From the NCBI GenBank assembly GCA_003116995.1, contig BDSL01000035.1, forward strand, positions 372,001 through 436,000: 64,000 nucleotides of DNA, in the 5' to 3' direction. Position 1 is the first letter of the stretch; the number at the start of each line of letters is the position of its first letter. Of the stretch, positions 21,701 to 33,363 are shown piece by piece. The position numbers and the translations under genes are program-made. The notes below the pieces were generated by a model. It made no database searches and was not told the origin of the DNA. It saw nothing but the letters and a program-made list of their open reading frames with translations. This DNA comes from Yamagishiella unicocca (taxonomy: Eukaryota > Chlorophyta > Chlorophyceae > Chlamydomonadales > Volvocaceae).

Positions 21701-23948
21701 CGGACGGCCGGCTGCTGTACGCCGGCACGAACCACGGGTCGCTGTGGCCCGGCGCCTGCAAGCCCGGGCTGTGGCACTCTGCGCTCTCGCGCATGGGTGC
21801 GTTGCTGCGGCACGCCTGCACGGGGCCGGACGGACAGCCGCTGGTGCCGCTGCCGCCGGTGTTTGAAAACTGCTCGCAGGTGGGGCTCTAGGGAGGGGGC
21901 GGCTCGGAAGGGGGCGCCGGGGGCGGGGGCTCGAGGACTGTAGGTGGCTGTCGAGGGGGCAGGTAGGTGGCTGGTGGGGGGCGGCAGGGGACGGCTGTGG
22001 GCTGGTGATGGCTGGTGAGGGGGCGTGGTGGCAGTGGTGGCGGGTCGTGGTGGTGGTGGTGGTGGGGGGGGCGTGAAAACCGGTGACACGAAAACGACAG
22101 GATAGTGGGCGCATGGTCGGCGGACAGCGAGGATGTGGGCGCATGCTGGAGCATTGGGACGGACGACCGGCAAACCTGTGGAGCTGGCTTCTTGGGGCTG
22201 CATAGAGGAAAAAAGAGGGGGGGTAGACTACGCATTGAAGTTGTTGTGGTGCCAGGGGGCGGCAGTGATGGATCGGTGGCGACTGGCAAGACTGGCGGCT
22301 GGCCAGGTTGCTGACCTCTCTTGAGCCCTTTTGGCCACCGGCCCTGGGCACACGCGCGCTCCCACACCACCCCACCTTCCTCCGAGGGCGCCAGCGAACC
22401 GGAGTGCCGTGACCTGCCGGCCCCCGCCGCCGCTGCTGCGCGCCGGCCTCGGCTTTGGTCCAGTGGTCGGCCACTGCGTCGTCGCTCAGAGCGTGTACCC
22501 AACCCTTCCCCTTCCCGCCGCGCCCCGCCGCGCCCCGCTCCTTCCCTTCCCTCCCCCCCCCTGTCCCCCCTGCCCCCCCTGGCCCCCCATGTGGGTTTTC
22601 CTTGCAACCCCCTGCCCCCCCTCCCCTTATGTCCCCCCCTTCCCGCCAGGTGGTCACTGAGGCCGACCAGCTGGTGGCGCGCGACGCCTACTGGGAGGCC
22701 GTCACCAAGCACGTGGAGCCCGACCAGCACGACCAGGCGCTGCAGCTGCTGCGTACCGCCTGCTGGCACAACCCGCACGTGGGGGGTGGGTGCCGTACAT
22801 CGCGTGGGGGGTGGGGGGGGTTCACAGGAGATCCGTGTGTCGGCACACAGGCAGAAGTGAAAGAGAAGGGGCGGGGCGGAGGCGTAAGGGGCGGATGGGA
22901 GTGAAGGGGCATCAAGGCGAGGTGGAGGGGGGGACCGACGGCGGGCGGTCAGGGGGAGGCTGCAGCAGGGTACATGGGGCCGAAGTGGAGTCAGGGGAGT
23001 GGCGAAGAAGCCCAGGGACCCCGGGGAGTTAGGGGGTTGGTTGGAGAGGGATGAGGCTCTCTGGTCCCGTGATAGCACGTGCGCCCGGGTACCTGCCTGC
23101 TCCCCACCCCTCGCCTCCCTCCCACCCCGGCACGGGTGCATGCATCTTAAAACGACTTTTCTAGACGGTCTTTTTACGCATCCACGGATCTTCCTCGAAA
23201 CCCCGACACGGGTTCGTACACGGGTTTTCCTTGCAACCCCACCCCGGCGGGTGGCATCTGCATGCGCACCACTGGCGGGGTACACATCACACACCGCACA
23301 CCCACATCCAGCCCCCCCCTCCGTCGCTAGCCGCAAGCCCGCAACCCCACCCCGCAAGCAGCATCCCCTCCCATGCTGCGGCCCCTTCCTCCGCCCGTCC
23401 CTGTCTGGTACCGCCTCCAGTACCCCAGCCCCCCCTTTCTAACCCAGGGGCTCCCTCTGGCGCTGATTCGCGGCCTCGCAACCCCCCGGTCCGGAAGGGG
23501 GGTTTCCTTGCACCCCCCCGGTCTCTTAGCAGCTTCAATTTCCCCGGCATGCAGTCCCAAACGAGTGTACCAAACGTGCCCTAAATCCGTTTTCGGGTTT
23601 GCTTTTCAGTGCCGGCCAACCCACGGGTTTCCTCGCCCCCCTCCTCCGCCGCCGCCTTTCCCCCTCCCCCCGCCGCCTCCTGTCTCCCCCCCAGAGCCTC
23701 ACGTGCTGCTGGCGCAGATCCACATGCAGCGGCAGCAGTGGGACGACGCGGCGCGCCACTCCGCTCGCGCGCAGCGGCTGCTGGCGGAGTGGGGCACCGC
23801 CTGGGACAAGCGGATGCCCTGGGAGGCCTGGCTGGCTATGGCCCGGGTGCTGGCACACAGCGCAGCGCTGCGCACCTGGCCCACGGCGCCCTTCGGCATG
23901 CTGAACCTGGGGCTGGTGCCGGACCTGGACGAGCAGTACGACGTATGA
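18775..23948 (+). CDS. DUF6817-like protein
   Basis: Seven exons join in phase to 411 residues: 18775-18977, 19443-19494, 20052-20156, 20859-21146, 21682-21879, 22650-22785, 23695-23948 (TGA). The core reads FKAHLYEVYKICKIWGQ, DDDVCRCALFHSAYSNSY, CVVPRHNLIYDDLLA and VARFVAMTMADFCEQL. The conserved His and Asp residues recall an HD-type metal site. The C-terminal third (EPHVLLAQIHMQRQQWDDAA onward) looks like a TPR-type helical repeat. I recall this arrangement from plant and algal proteins carrying DUF6817; no biochemical role is established that I can name. Exon 1 could end at 18940 instead, but only the donor at 18977 (CCAG/GTAAAC) keeps the frame. There is no signal peptide or membrane segment, so a soluble protein is likely. 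Confidence 0.8.
19924..20000 (-). repeat. family B repeat, inverted copy
   Basis: On the minus strand this reads ACCGTGGACGCGACAAGGAC and then GATGGTTGGCGCATGGTCGG, matching the 2637-2776 element. It ends about 50 bases before the acceptor at 20051. Confidence 0.65.
21310..21390 (+). repeat. family A repeat, long copy
   Basis: About 80 bases match 46021-46103 (in the AP2 gene) in reverse complement. Shared blocks are ATGCGAGAAAAACCGTTTAG, GCAGACGTTTCGAGCTGCAT and GCTGGAGAACTTGGGTGAGG, with scattered differences. It lies in intron 4 of the DUF6817-like gene. Confidence 0.75.
22072..22210 (+). repeat. family B repeat, long copy
   Basis: Near-identical over about 135 bases to 2637-2776, which lies in an intron of a different gene 19 kb away. 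Such similarity in intronic DNA implies recent transposition or duplication. It lies in intron 5 of the DUF6817-like gene. Confidence 0.78.
23137..23205 (-). repeat. family A repeat, inverted copy
   Basis: On the minus strand: CGAGGAAGATCCGTGGATGC, then AAAAAGACCGTCTAG, then a stretch ending in AAGATGCATGC, matching the long family A copies. It lies in intron 6 of the DUF6817-like gene. Confidence 0.65.
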
Positions 23949-25110
23949 CGCGTGGTGGTGTGTGTGTGTGTGTGTGTGTTGGGGGGGGGCGGAAAGACCC
24001 AATAACTCGGTGGTGGTGGTGGTGTTTAGGGGGGGGAGTAGCGAGAAGGCACGGTTACGTGACATAGGGGGAATGGGGGCGGGGCGGCGCACAGAGAAGG
24101 TGCGTGCGCTTGGCTGCACGACTGCATGTGCTCTGCGCCTAGCTGTGTGTTCGCTCGCTGGTGGGTGTGACGTAGTCCGTGTGGTGATCTGGCGCTGAGC
24201 TACGACGATGCGGGATTAAGCGCCGCCGCGGAAAGCCAGCTGGCCATAGTTGGTGTGGCGTGCGTTGGCGGAGGAGAGAGGGTGTTGGGAGTGCGCTGTG
24301 TGTGTGGGGGGGGAGGGAGTTGGCTGGGGGGGGGGTACTGTGGTGTGGTGGTTGCTGCCCAAGTGGTGGTAGAGCCCAAGTGCGGTGCCGTGGGTGGCGC
24401 CGTGCATGGGCGTGCGCGCGAGCCTGGGGTGTGCAGGGGTGGGGGTGAGGGCGTTGGGAGGCGTTCGGAAGATCCAGGTGTGGCACGAGAGGCACCCCTA
24501 AGTTTATTTGGGATGGATGCACGGCTGGAATTACGTTTGGCACGCGTGGTCGGTTTGGTGGTTGGGCTGGCGGAGTTGTTGGTTGGACGCAAGATCGGAG
24601 CTATGTAGTAACATGGAAGAATGGACCATTTTACAAGGACTGCTTATGTATGTGTTGGAAATCGCACACCCCAGTTGATGGAACACGGGTACCCTCAACG
24701 GGCCCATGCAGGAGCAAAGCAGGTTGATTAGTGCCGTCCGGAGGGTGGTAGGGTTCCCATCTGCCTTGTCCTGAGAGGGTTCAGGTAAACCATCTACCTA
24801 CAGAACTCCTAGATGCCGCCAAGGCCCATCCATGTGCCATCTTAGCATCTTAGCTACCGGCGAAGGTACGGGGACAGGTTGGATCGAGAATATTTTGTAA
24901 CCAGCTTCGCAACTCAACGACATCCTGTAGGCCTTTTTAAAGGAGAGTTTCCTAGTCGTTTGCAGTATTCGCATGCAGAGGCCCGACAGGCTGACAACGA
25001 TCAACACTGTCCGACAGGCTGACAAGGATCAACATTGGGTATTGGACACGTGCAGTTTAGCACGTTGTCACCTAGATGTAGTATCAGCTTTTTTTGCCTA
25101 GCAAATCGAA
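23949..25110. other. 3' UTR and spacer before the next plus-strand gene
   Basis: About 950 bases of probable 3' UTR to the TGTAA at 24896, then about 210 bases holding the promoter of the RING-like gene. A short direct repeat (GACAGGCTGACAA.GATCAACA) lies at 24985-25035. No gene is seen. Confidence 0.5.
24896..24900 (+). terminator. TGTAA polyadenylation signal, DUF6817-like gene
   Basis: TGTAA in an AT-rich stretch (GAATATTTTGTAACC) about 950 bases after the stop codon and 210 bases before the next start. Confidence 0.5.
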
Positions 25111-28100
25111 ATGTCTGGATACATCGCCGCGCGGAATGATCGCGAGCGGCTTGCAGCGGTCGGGGTGCACCTCAAACGTGCAATCGACCTGTTTCCGGCA
25201 CAGCATCTCAGTAACGAAAAGCGACTAAGAGCTGGCGCCCTCGCAAGGCAGGCCACTACCATCCCACATGCCGACGCCGGACCGGGCGCGACCACGCTCA
25301 GCGAGCGCTTGCGGCCGCGAGGCGAAGCCGTGCGCGCCCAGGTCCAACTCATGAAACTGCTGGCGCCAGCTCTGGTGGCATGGGAGCGGCAAACGCAGCG
25401 GCGTCAGGAGAAGTTTCTCGAGGTGGAGGACAGTCTCAGCGAGCAGCAGCTGGAGCGGCAACTCGTCCCCTTGGCCGCGTTCGCGGAGGCCGCCCGCGCG
25501 CTGGACGCGGGCTGCATGGCCCTCGCCGGCCGCATCAACGTGCCTTACAGGTGCGGAATGCCAAACCGCCAACCCCACAAAAGACCGCCCCACGAGCATC
25601 ACGTGCTGCCCGCAGGCACGCGCTGCTGACGGCGCATGACGCGATCATGGACGAGGAGGTTCCGGAGCTGCACGCGCTGTTGCAGCTGGAGGAAAGCATC
25701 GCGTGGTCCACCGAAGGCAACGTGCGCTTCCTGGCCAACGTGCTCGCGGTGCGTGACGAGCCCGCCCTGCCCTGCCCCGCCCGCCCGCCCCGCCCCGCCC
25801 CGCCCCGCCCCGCCCCGCCCCGCCCCGCCCCGCCCCGCCCCGCCCCGCCCCGCCCCGCCCCGCCCCGCCCCCGCCCCGCCCCGCCCCGCCCTGCCCTGCC
25901 CTGCCCTGCCCTGCCCCTCGAGCCCCGCCCTGCCCTGCCCTGCCCTGCCCTGCCCTGCCCTGCCCTGCCCTGCCCTGCCCTGCCCTGCCCTGCCCTGCCC
26001 CTCGAGCCCCGCCCTGCCCTGCCCTGCCCTGCCCTGCCCTGCCCTGCCCTGCCCTGCCCTGCCCTGCCCTGCCCTGCCCTGCCCTGCCCTGCCCTGCCCT
26101 GCCCTGCCCTGCCCTGCCCTGCCCTGCCCTGCCCTGCCCTGCCCCCTGCCCTGCCCTGCCCTGCCCTGCCCTGCCCTGCCCTGCCCTGCCCTGCCCTGCC
26201 CCTGCCCTGCCCTGCCCTGCCCTGCCCTGCCCTGCCCTGCCCTGCCCTGCCCTGCCCTGCCCTGCCCTGCCCTGCCCTGCCCTGCCCTGCCCTGCCCTGC
26301 CTGCCCTGCCCTGCCCTGCCCTGCCCTGCCCTGCCCTGCCCTGCCCTGCCCTGCCCTGCCCTGCCCTGCCCTGCCCTGCCCTGCCCTGCCCTGCCCTGCC
26401 CTGCCCTGCCCTGCCCTGCCCTGCCCTGCCCTGCCCTGCCCTGCCCTGCCCTGCCCTGCCCTGCCCTGCCCTGCCCTGCCCTGCCCTGCCTGCCCTGCCC
26501 TGCCCTGCCCTGCCCTGCCCTGCCCTGCCCTGCCCTGCCCTGCCCTGCCCTGCCCTGCCCTGCCCTGCCTGCCCTGCCCTGCCCTGCCCTGCCCTGCCCT
26601 GCCCTGCCCTGCCCTGCCCTGCCTGCCCTGCCCTGCCCTGCCCTGCCCTGCCTGCCCTGCCCTGCCCTGCCCTGCCCTGCCCTGCCCTGCCCTGCCCTGC
26701 CCTGCCCTGCCCTGCCCTGCCCTGCCCTGCCCTGCCCTGCCCTGCCTGCCCTGCCCTGCCCTGCCCTGCCCTGCCCTGCCCTGCCCTGCCCTGCCCTGCC
26801 CTGCCCTGCCCTGCCCTGCCCTGCCCTGCCCTGCCCTGCCCTGCCCTGCCCTGCCCTGCCCTGCCCTGCCCTGCCCTGCCCTGCCCTGCCCCGCCCCGCC
26901 CGCCCCGGCCCGGCCCGGCCCGGCCCGGCCCGGCCCGGCCCGGCCCGGCCCGGCCCGGCCCTGCCCTGCCCTGCCCTGCCCTGCCCTGCCCTGCCCTGCC
27001 CTGCCCTGCCCTGCCCTGCCCTGCCCTGCCCTGCCCTGCCCTGCCCTGCCCTGGATCACTAAGCCCCACCGATATAAGGCCCTAATACCCTAACGCCCGC
27101 CCTCCGCTCCGGGCGGCGCGCCACAGCTCCCCCTCGCCGGGCTCCCCTTCCCCCTCCCTCACACCCCGCCCCTCCTCCCCCTGGCCCCCCCTCCACCAGG
27201 GCCCTATGGCTTACCCTGAGGACCTGGTGTTCGACTGCGGGGTGCCCGTGTCCCTGGACTTCCAGCTGCTGGGTCTTGTCTGGGCTGACGCGGCACTGCA
27301 GGTGCGGGGCGGGGGCGATAAGACCCGGTTACACGACATAGGAACCAGAGGGTACTGGGGGGGCGCAGCACAATGATTTCACTCGCCCGCTGAGGGGGGC
27401 TGCGCGTCGAAGAGCTGTAGCCGTACACTGCCGTACACTGCCGTGCAATGCCTACGTGCTCCCCCGGCGTCGACATACCTTGTATCGAAACGGGGGTGGG
27501 GTTGGGGGTACCGGTAGCTGGGGCGCCCGGTGGCTTCCCTCCCTGGACCTGGGAACCTGCCTGCAGTGCTGCCCTAGCTAGGGTGGTGTGGTGAACAAGG
27601 GGCGGCAGTAGTCGCAGTAACCGCAGTAGCAGCAGTAGCCCCACTGGCAGCGCCCGTCCGCTCCCTGACACACTCCTCGATGGCCGCCCCGCGGCCCCTG
27701 AACTATGACCAGGTCTTCCCGCTGCCACCCCCTCCCGCCCTCAAAACGGGATGTTCTAAACGGTTTTCCTTTTGTACACGGGTTCTCCTCGCGACCCCCT
27801 GACCTGCAAACGGGTCTTCTCGCCCCCCCCCCCGCCCCTGACCTGCCCGCTCGGTGCAGCACACTCTGTCGGTGTTGAAAGCAGGGGGAGGCGACGACTT
27901 CGCTCGTAGCTTCATCGGAATGCAGGTTGCCAAGCTGGAGCGGCAGGTGCGGCAGCCGGGGGGGGAGGGCCGTGTGGGGATGTGAGAGGAAGCCGGGGAG
28001 GGGGGACGCGAAGCAACCACTCTAGGAAGCCCGGGAGGGGGGACGCGAAGCAACCACTCTGCCGTACGGTGCCGCACCGTGTCGTGCCGTACCGTATCGT

Positions 28101-30867
28101 ACCATGTGCTTCGGTTTGTCCGTTTGTTCGTTGCGCAGGTGTGCAACGCCATCCTGCCCGGCTACTCCCGCTACGCGCCGATCGACGCGCCGGAGGTGCA
28201 GCGGGGCGTGTGGTTGCTGCTGGGGTCCACGCAGCAGCTGTGCACCGGGCTGAACGGCAGCATGCAGGTGGGGGGCTGTGTATGTGCGTGTGGGGGGGAC
28301 GGTTGGACATGACGTAAGGGAAATAGAGGAACAAAGGGTTTGGGGAGGGGACCGGGAGAGGCGGGGGTGCGGGGGAAGAGGGGGGAGGAGGCAGAGGAAC
28401 ACCGGCGGACCGGTGGGATGTGGAAACCCGATGGGCTCGCGAAAGCGACGAGGCAGTCCTTGCTGGAGGAAAATTCCGTGCAGCACCCGTTTCGGACCGA
28501 TGAGGGCTACCCAGGAAGGAATGGAGTGGGGCGGGGCTGATGAGGACCGGGCAGGGAATGGAGTTGGGTGGGGGCTGTTGGGACCGGGCACCGAGGGGTG
28601 TGCGCCGCTGTCGTCACCTTATCGCTGCTGCTGCGGCCGCTCGCACCCAACCTCGATGAAGGGAGGGGGGACCACCAACCAAGGGACCACACGGGGCTGC
28701 ATGCTGCCATGTGCGCCGCCTGTGCGCGTCGACAACCCGTCAGCGCTCAGCGTGGCTTGGCTTGGCCACCGACCGACCCGCGGGTCGCCCTCCCCCTCCC
28801 CACTGCCCGTCCCCTCCTCCGTCCCGCCAGGACCTGTTCCCCACGCTGTGCAGCCTGCTGGGCCGCATGATGGCGAAGAGGAACATGACGGCGCTCGACC
28901 CCGAGCTGGCGCCCACTGTGGCGAGGTCGCTGCTGGCGCACGGCCCCTTCATGCGCAACCCGCCACCCCGGCCCCGGCCGCCGCCGCCGCCGGCCGCGCA
29001 ACCCAGCGCCGCCGCTGCCCCCGCAGCAGCGCCGCCGCAGCCTGCAGCACAAGCCCCTGCAGCGGCAGCTGCTGTGTCCCCTCCGGTGCCGCCGCCGCAG
29101 GTGCAGCCGGCAGCGCCGGTTGAGCCTGCCGGGGTGGCGCAGGAGGCACCTGCTCAGGAGGGGGCGCAGGTACCGCCAGTGAGGCAGCAGCCGGCGCCAG
29201 CAGCGGCGGCGGCCGAGGCCCCAACGGCGGCGGCCCCTCAGCCCTCGACACCGAGTGCTGCTGCTGGTGCTCCTGCGGCCGCAGCAGGGGCCGCTGGGGC
29301 CCTGGCAGCGGCAGCCGGGGGCTCTGCAGGAGGGGCCACCTCGCAGGCAGCTGCTGAAGCCGCTGTAGCAGCCGCGACGTCAGGCGGCATCGCGGCGCCA
29401 ACTGCTGCAACAGCAGCAGGTGGGGTGAAGGGTGGCGCCGGGGGGGGGGGATGCTGACTGGGGCGAGGGGTGCTGGACCTCTAGGCCCCTTCGTGCCGCC
29501 ACCATAGTGGGCGGTATCGCCGCGACGAGGGCGCTGCTGCTGCTGCAGCGCCCTCCGCTGGTGCTGCGGCAGCAGCAGGAGCAGCCGCCGGCGTTGGTGC
29601 TGTTGCAGGGGCATTGAGTGCTGCCGCTCCTTCCACACCACACCACACCCTCACCCCCTCTGCTCCTGCCGCTTCCCGTGCCGCAGACGCCACCGTCCGT
29701 GCTCCTGCAGCTTCCCCAGCTGCTGTCGTGGCCGCTGAACCGGCACCTGCCGCCGCCGTCACCCCTTCGCCCGCGGCTGCGGTCGTGCCCGTCGCGGCCG
29801 TGCCCGCTTCGGCAGCGGCAGCGCCGCCAGGTCCCGCGGCTGCTGCTGCCACGAACGCACCCGAGGAGGAGGAGGGCGGGGAGGACGAGGAGCAGGAACA
29901 AGGGGACGAAGCCGACGTGGCGGCGGCGGCGGCGGATGGTGCGGCGGCGGACGGTGCGGCGGCGGATGGTGCGGCGGCGCGGCGGCGGCCTCGTAAGAGG
30001 GGCAAGCGGAAGCCCAAGAAGAAGAAGCAGCAGCAGGCCGAGGGGACGGCGGTGGCGGTTGAGGCGGCGGCGGCTGGCGGCGAGGTGGCGGCGCTGCTGG
30101 CGGCGGTCGCCGTGGAGCAGCCGGACTGCTGTGTGTGCCTGGAGGAGCTGGGGGCAGCCACCACCAGCCTGCTGTCGTGCACGGTGGTCAGCAGCGCGGG
30201 ACCTTTCCATGCGCTGTGTGAGTGGGGCGGCAGGAAGGGAGGGAGGGGGGCGGTGGTGGGAGCTGGAAGGCAGGGGGAAGTGTGGGTTCGGGCCAGGGTT
30301 GGCTACGTGATGAGGAGGAGGACTGCGGAGGGTTGGGCCGCCAGAGTGGGTGGCGATCAGCATGCTTACATGCCTCACGGGGGTGGCGCTGGTGATATGA
30401 CGTATCTGTGGTACGGATTATGTACGGAGAGGCGCCTTACACGCGGAGGTCGCGCGCCCGTGTGGCCGTACGTTCGAGGTGTGGGTCATGGTGATAGGAT
30501 AGCGATCTTCCAAGCAATCAACCTAACATTGTCGTCCCATCCAACCCGAACCTGAGTCACCCCCACTCCCACCCCACCCGCTCGCTCGCTCCCCCCTGTC
30601 CACCCCACTACCCCGCTTGTGGCGCCGGTCGAACCCGCATGCTTCCCCCACCTGAACCGAACCCGAGTCACCCCAACCCCAACCCCTACCCCGCTTGTGG
30701 CGCCGGTCGAACCCGCATGCTTCCCCCGCCCCACCCGAACCGCACACACAGGCAACGTCTGCTGGGCGGGTCTGCAGCACCCCAAGTGCCCCATGTGCTG
30801 CAAAGAAGGCGTGGAGGGGCTGACGCTGCTGGAGTTCACCAGGAGGCTGGCAGCAGAGCAGCTCTGA
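25111..30867 (+). CDS. large protein with C-terminal RING-like finger
   Basis: Eight exons join in phase to 754 residues: 25111-25550, 25616-25748, 27200-27301, 27860-27946, 28139-28267, 28831-29419, 29549-30217, 30752-30867 (TGA). Residues 1-330 look helical and globular, family unknown. Residues 330-650 are Ala/Pro-rich and disordered, followed by an acidic run (EEEEGGEDEEQEQGDE) and a basic run (RRRPRKRGKRKPKKKK) that may be a nuclear signal. Residues 687-740 form the finger: CCVC, then Cys, then HALCNVCW and CPMC, split by the last intron. The pattern fits a C3HC4 RING, hence a possible E3 ubiquitin ligase, but nine residues separate the third Cys from the His where one is normal, so another zinc fold is possible. 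The exon 6 to 7 junction is the least certain. Confidence 0.72.
25770..27053 (+). repeat. 1.3-kb CCCTG pentanucleotide array in an intron
   Basis: Nearly the whole intron between 25748 and 27200 is a 5-bp repeat: a CCCCG block, a long CCCTG block with occasional one-base slips, a short CCCGG block (about 26905-26960), then CCCTG again. Two CCCTCGAGCCCCG interruptions sit at 25915-25930 and 25998-26010. A unit of five gives open readings in all frames on both strands. The gene strand is C-rich, the other strand G-rich. Confidence 0.97.
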
Positions 30868-33141
30868 GCCCGCTGACCGGTACAGCAGCATCCAGCCAGC
30901 CAGCCAGCTAGCCAGGCGTCGACGGCTCTGAACGGCGACGGCGACGGCGACCTCCCCAGGTGGCGGAAGCGCGGCGGTCGCTGGATGGCCGGGTGGCAGT
31001 CGCGGCGCAAGCGGCCCTGGTGCATGCCGTTGTTGCACAGCTTTCGGGGCGGGCGGGGGGGGACAAAAGCGGGAAAGATCAGGATCCAAGAGATGTACAG
31101 ATCTGTGCCGGTCAGGCGCCGGTCAGGCACAGCTGGCAGGTCGGCGGACAGCTGGGACGAGGTCCCGGCCGCAGCCGGGGGGGGTACCTACTCGACGGCG
31201 CATTGTGCCACCTGGCTAATGTGTGGCTGTGAGATGTCATCACGAGCGCGGGATACTGCCGTAGGTACACTTGTGGTGACGTGGTCAGGTCGTTGTATGA
31301 TTACACGTTTGTTTGCGGCCGCGAAGGCCTTGTTTGCGGATGGGTGCTGTGCCCCAGGTATCGGGAACTCCCGTAGGCCGCTGCCGCAGCTGCTGACAGG
31401 CAGCAAAGGCGAAGCGGGAGGGAGGGAGGGAGGGGCGGGCAGCGGGGCTGCATCCGGCTGGGTCAACCCGTTGGCTGTAGCTGCGACACCGCGCTCTGAC
31501 AGGTTTGCGTTGGTGTGTGTACTGCGGGGGAGGGTGCAGGTGCATTTGGGGGTGGCAGATGGAGGTTTTTGTGGATGGAAGGTAGCCGGCCATGTCAGAG
31601 CCTTGGGGCTCATGCGTGTTCCCGTTTTTCTGCTGGTTGTGCTGGCACCTGTGATTTGAAGTGCACTGTGGAGCCTGGACGGCGGGACTAAACGGTCCGC
31701 TCGGCGGGCTCGGGTTCCGTCTGTTTCGCCCACTCCTAGAACAACCTAGTAAAGCTGCGTACATATGGCGAGGTTGGGGTCGAGCTGGGGGTTGTTGTGG
31801 TGGAATGCGGTCACACGCAGGTGGGCCCGGGACCACCGGGTGCGTGCGGTGATGATGCGGCGACGTAGGTGTAGGAGGGAGGGGTTGGGTGTGTTCCTGT
31901 CGCTGATGCTGAATAGGCACCCTGGCAGGGCAAGGTCGTGCGTCCACGATGAGTGGGGCGTTTGGCAGCCGGCGTTCTTGTAGTGGTAACTGTTACGGTG
32001 GGTTCCAGACCAGAAGGTAGAACCATCGGGCACATCGCCGGTCATTCTTGTGTCACATGGCGGGTGCATCGGCAGCACCGATAGGATAATCCAGGGGACT
32101 TGCACACGAGGTCGGGACGTACCTGGCGTATATCTAGGATGGCCATAAGCGCTTTCCCTCTTCACTGTCTACTGTGCCTGTTTTTGATAGCTACCGGCAC
32201 CTGGGCCGAATAGATACGAACCCCGCAAACGGCCATAACTTCAACACAGCTCGGCGCCAATAAATTTATTATGATGGCGGCCCGGCCTCGGCCCATGCTC
32301 ATCGCTCCCGCTAGCTCGCCGCCGCCGATGGTCGCTGGCCTGACGCCAATCAGCGGGAGGTGGCGCCAATGAGCGACTGCCTAATCGACCGACCGGTTTA
32401 ACGACCAAGGCCCACGAAACGAGCAACTGGCAGCCAGGGAACAACGGGGATAGATTACCTCCGTACCACCCACCCGGAGATGCTCCTCTCTTGTTCTGGA
32501 GCCAAGGAGCTCCGCCTCTATAACCTCCAGACACGCCTGCACCTCCATGACGTGCTGCTCCCTAGGGCGGGGGCCGAGTATGTGGCTTCCATCCCCAGAC
32601 CCATATGCACCGCCCGGTCGTGTTTCTCCCCACTCGGTTCTTTTATGTAAACACATGCGCCAACTGTCCTGTCCTTTTCGCGTCAACGGTTTTTATGCCA
32701 CCCTGTGCTTTGTTAGGACCCCTGCGTTTTGCGTTGCGCCGGCGGTCGGTTTGTGTTACGTTTGCGCGCAGTTGTAACAAATGCCAACCTATTGATACAT
32801 TGTATCTCGGGCAATCACGCGGAGTGCAGCCGGATATTGTACCACACCACGCACACCTCTTGAATGGCGGACGTGACACACGGATCCGCATGATATGGCT
32901 CAGTCCCGAATTGTGTAACCGCGCAGGGCAGTCCTACGTATGAGCGTCAGTACTAAGGCATATAACACGAAACCTAACACGCTGAAGGCTAACTAACGGT
33001 AATAACGAATGCAAACGGCTTTGTAAAGCCCTGCGTCTCTACCTACCAGCTCGCTAGCACGAACCGCATGCGCCACTTGCTCAACCTATGCAGGCACCTA
33101 TTCGCCTGACCGACGTATCCACGCCAGTATGTACACCCAAC
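30868..33141. other. intergenic, no gene recognised
   Basis: Downstream of the RING-like gene. GC content falls towards 32-33 kb. One inverted family B repeat lies at 32638-32705. The first TGTAA I see on the plus strand is at 32773-32777, too far away to assign with confidence. No open reading frame here resembles a known protein. Confidence 0.45.
32638..32705 (-). repeat. family B repeat outside a recognised gene
   Basis: The minus strand reads GGCATAAAAACCGTTGACGC, then GAAAAGGACAGGACAGTTGG, then CGCATGTG: the same order as the intronic copies. It shows the element is not confined to introns of the genes I can model. Confidence 0.65.
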
Positions 33142-33353
33142 AGATCCACCAATGGCAGACCGAGCACAGGTCCCAACCAAAAGAAGGGTGCAACTTGCAC
33201 ACAGATCATAAGGAAATGAAACCAGGAACGCAATCGGTCTCGGACGAGGACCCAAGACCGATTGCGTTCCTGGTTTCATTTCCTTAGGATCTGTGTGCAA
33301 GTTGCACCCTTCTTTTGGTTGGGACCTGTGCTCGGTCTGCCATTGGTGGATCT
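33142..33353. repeat. near-perfect inverted repeat, 99-bp arms, 14-nt loop
   Basis: Left arm 33142-33240 and right arm 33255-33353 are reverse complements with one mismatch (near 33208/33287). The loop is CGGACGAGGACCCA. A transcript would fold into a 99-bp hairpin, the size of long small-RNA precursors in Chlamydomonas. A palindromic foldback transposon remnant is the other reading. Confidence 0.93.
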
Positions 33354-33363
33354 CTCTACGTCG

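Noticed and set aside
25380..27093. Long open readings of 470-560 codons on both strands over the CCCTG array
   Set aside because: A five-base repeat without stop codons is open in every frame. The reading is pure ALPCP or AGQGR-type repeats and lies between two well-supported splice sites.
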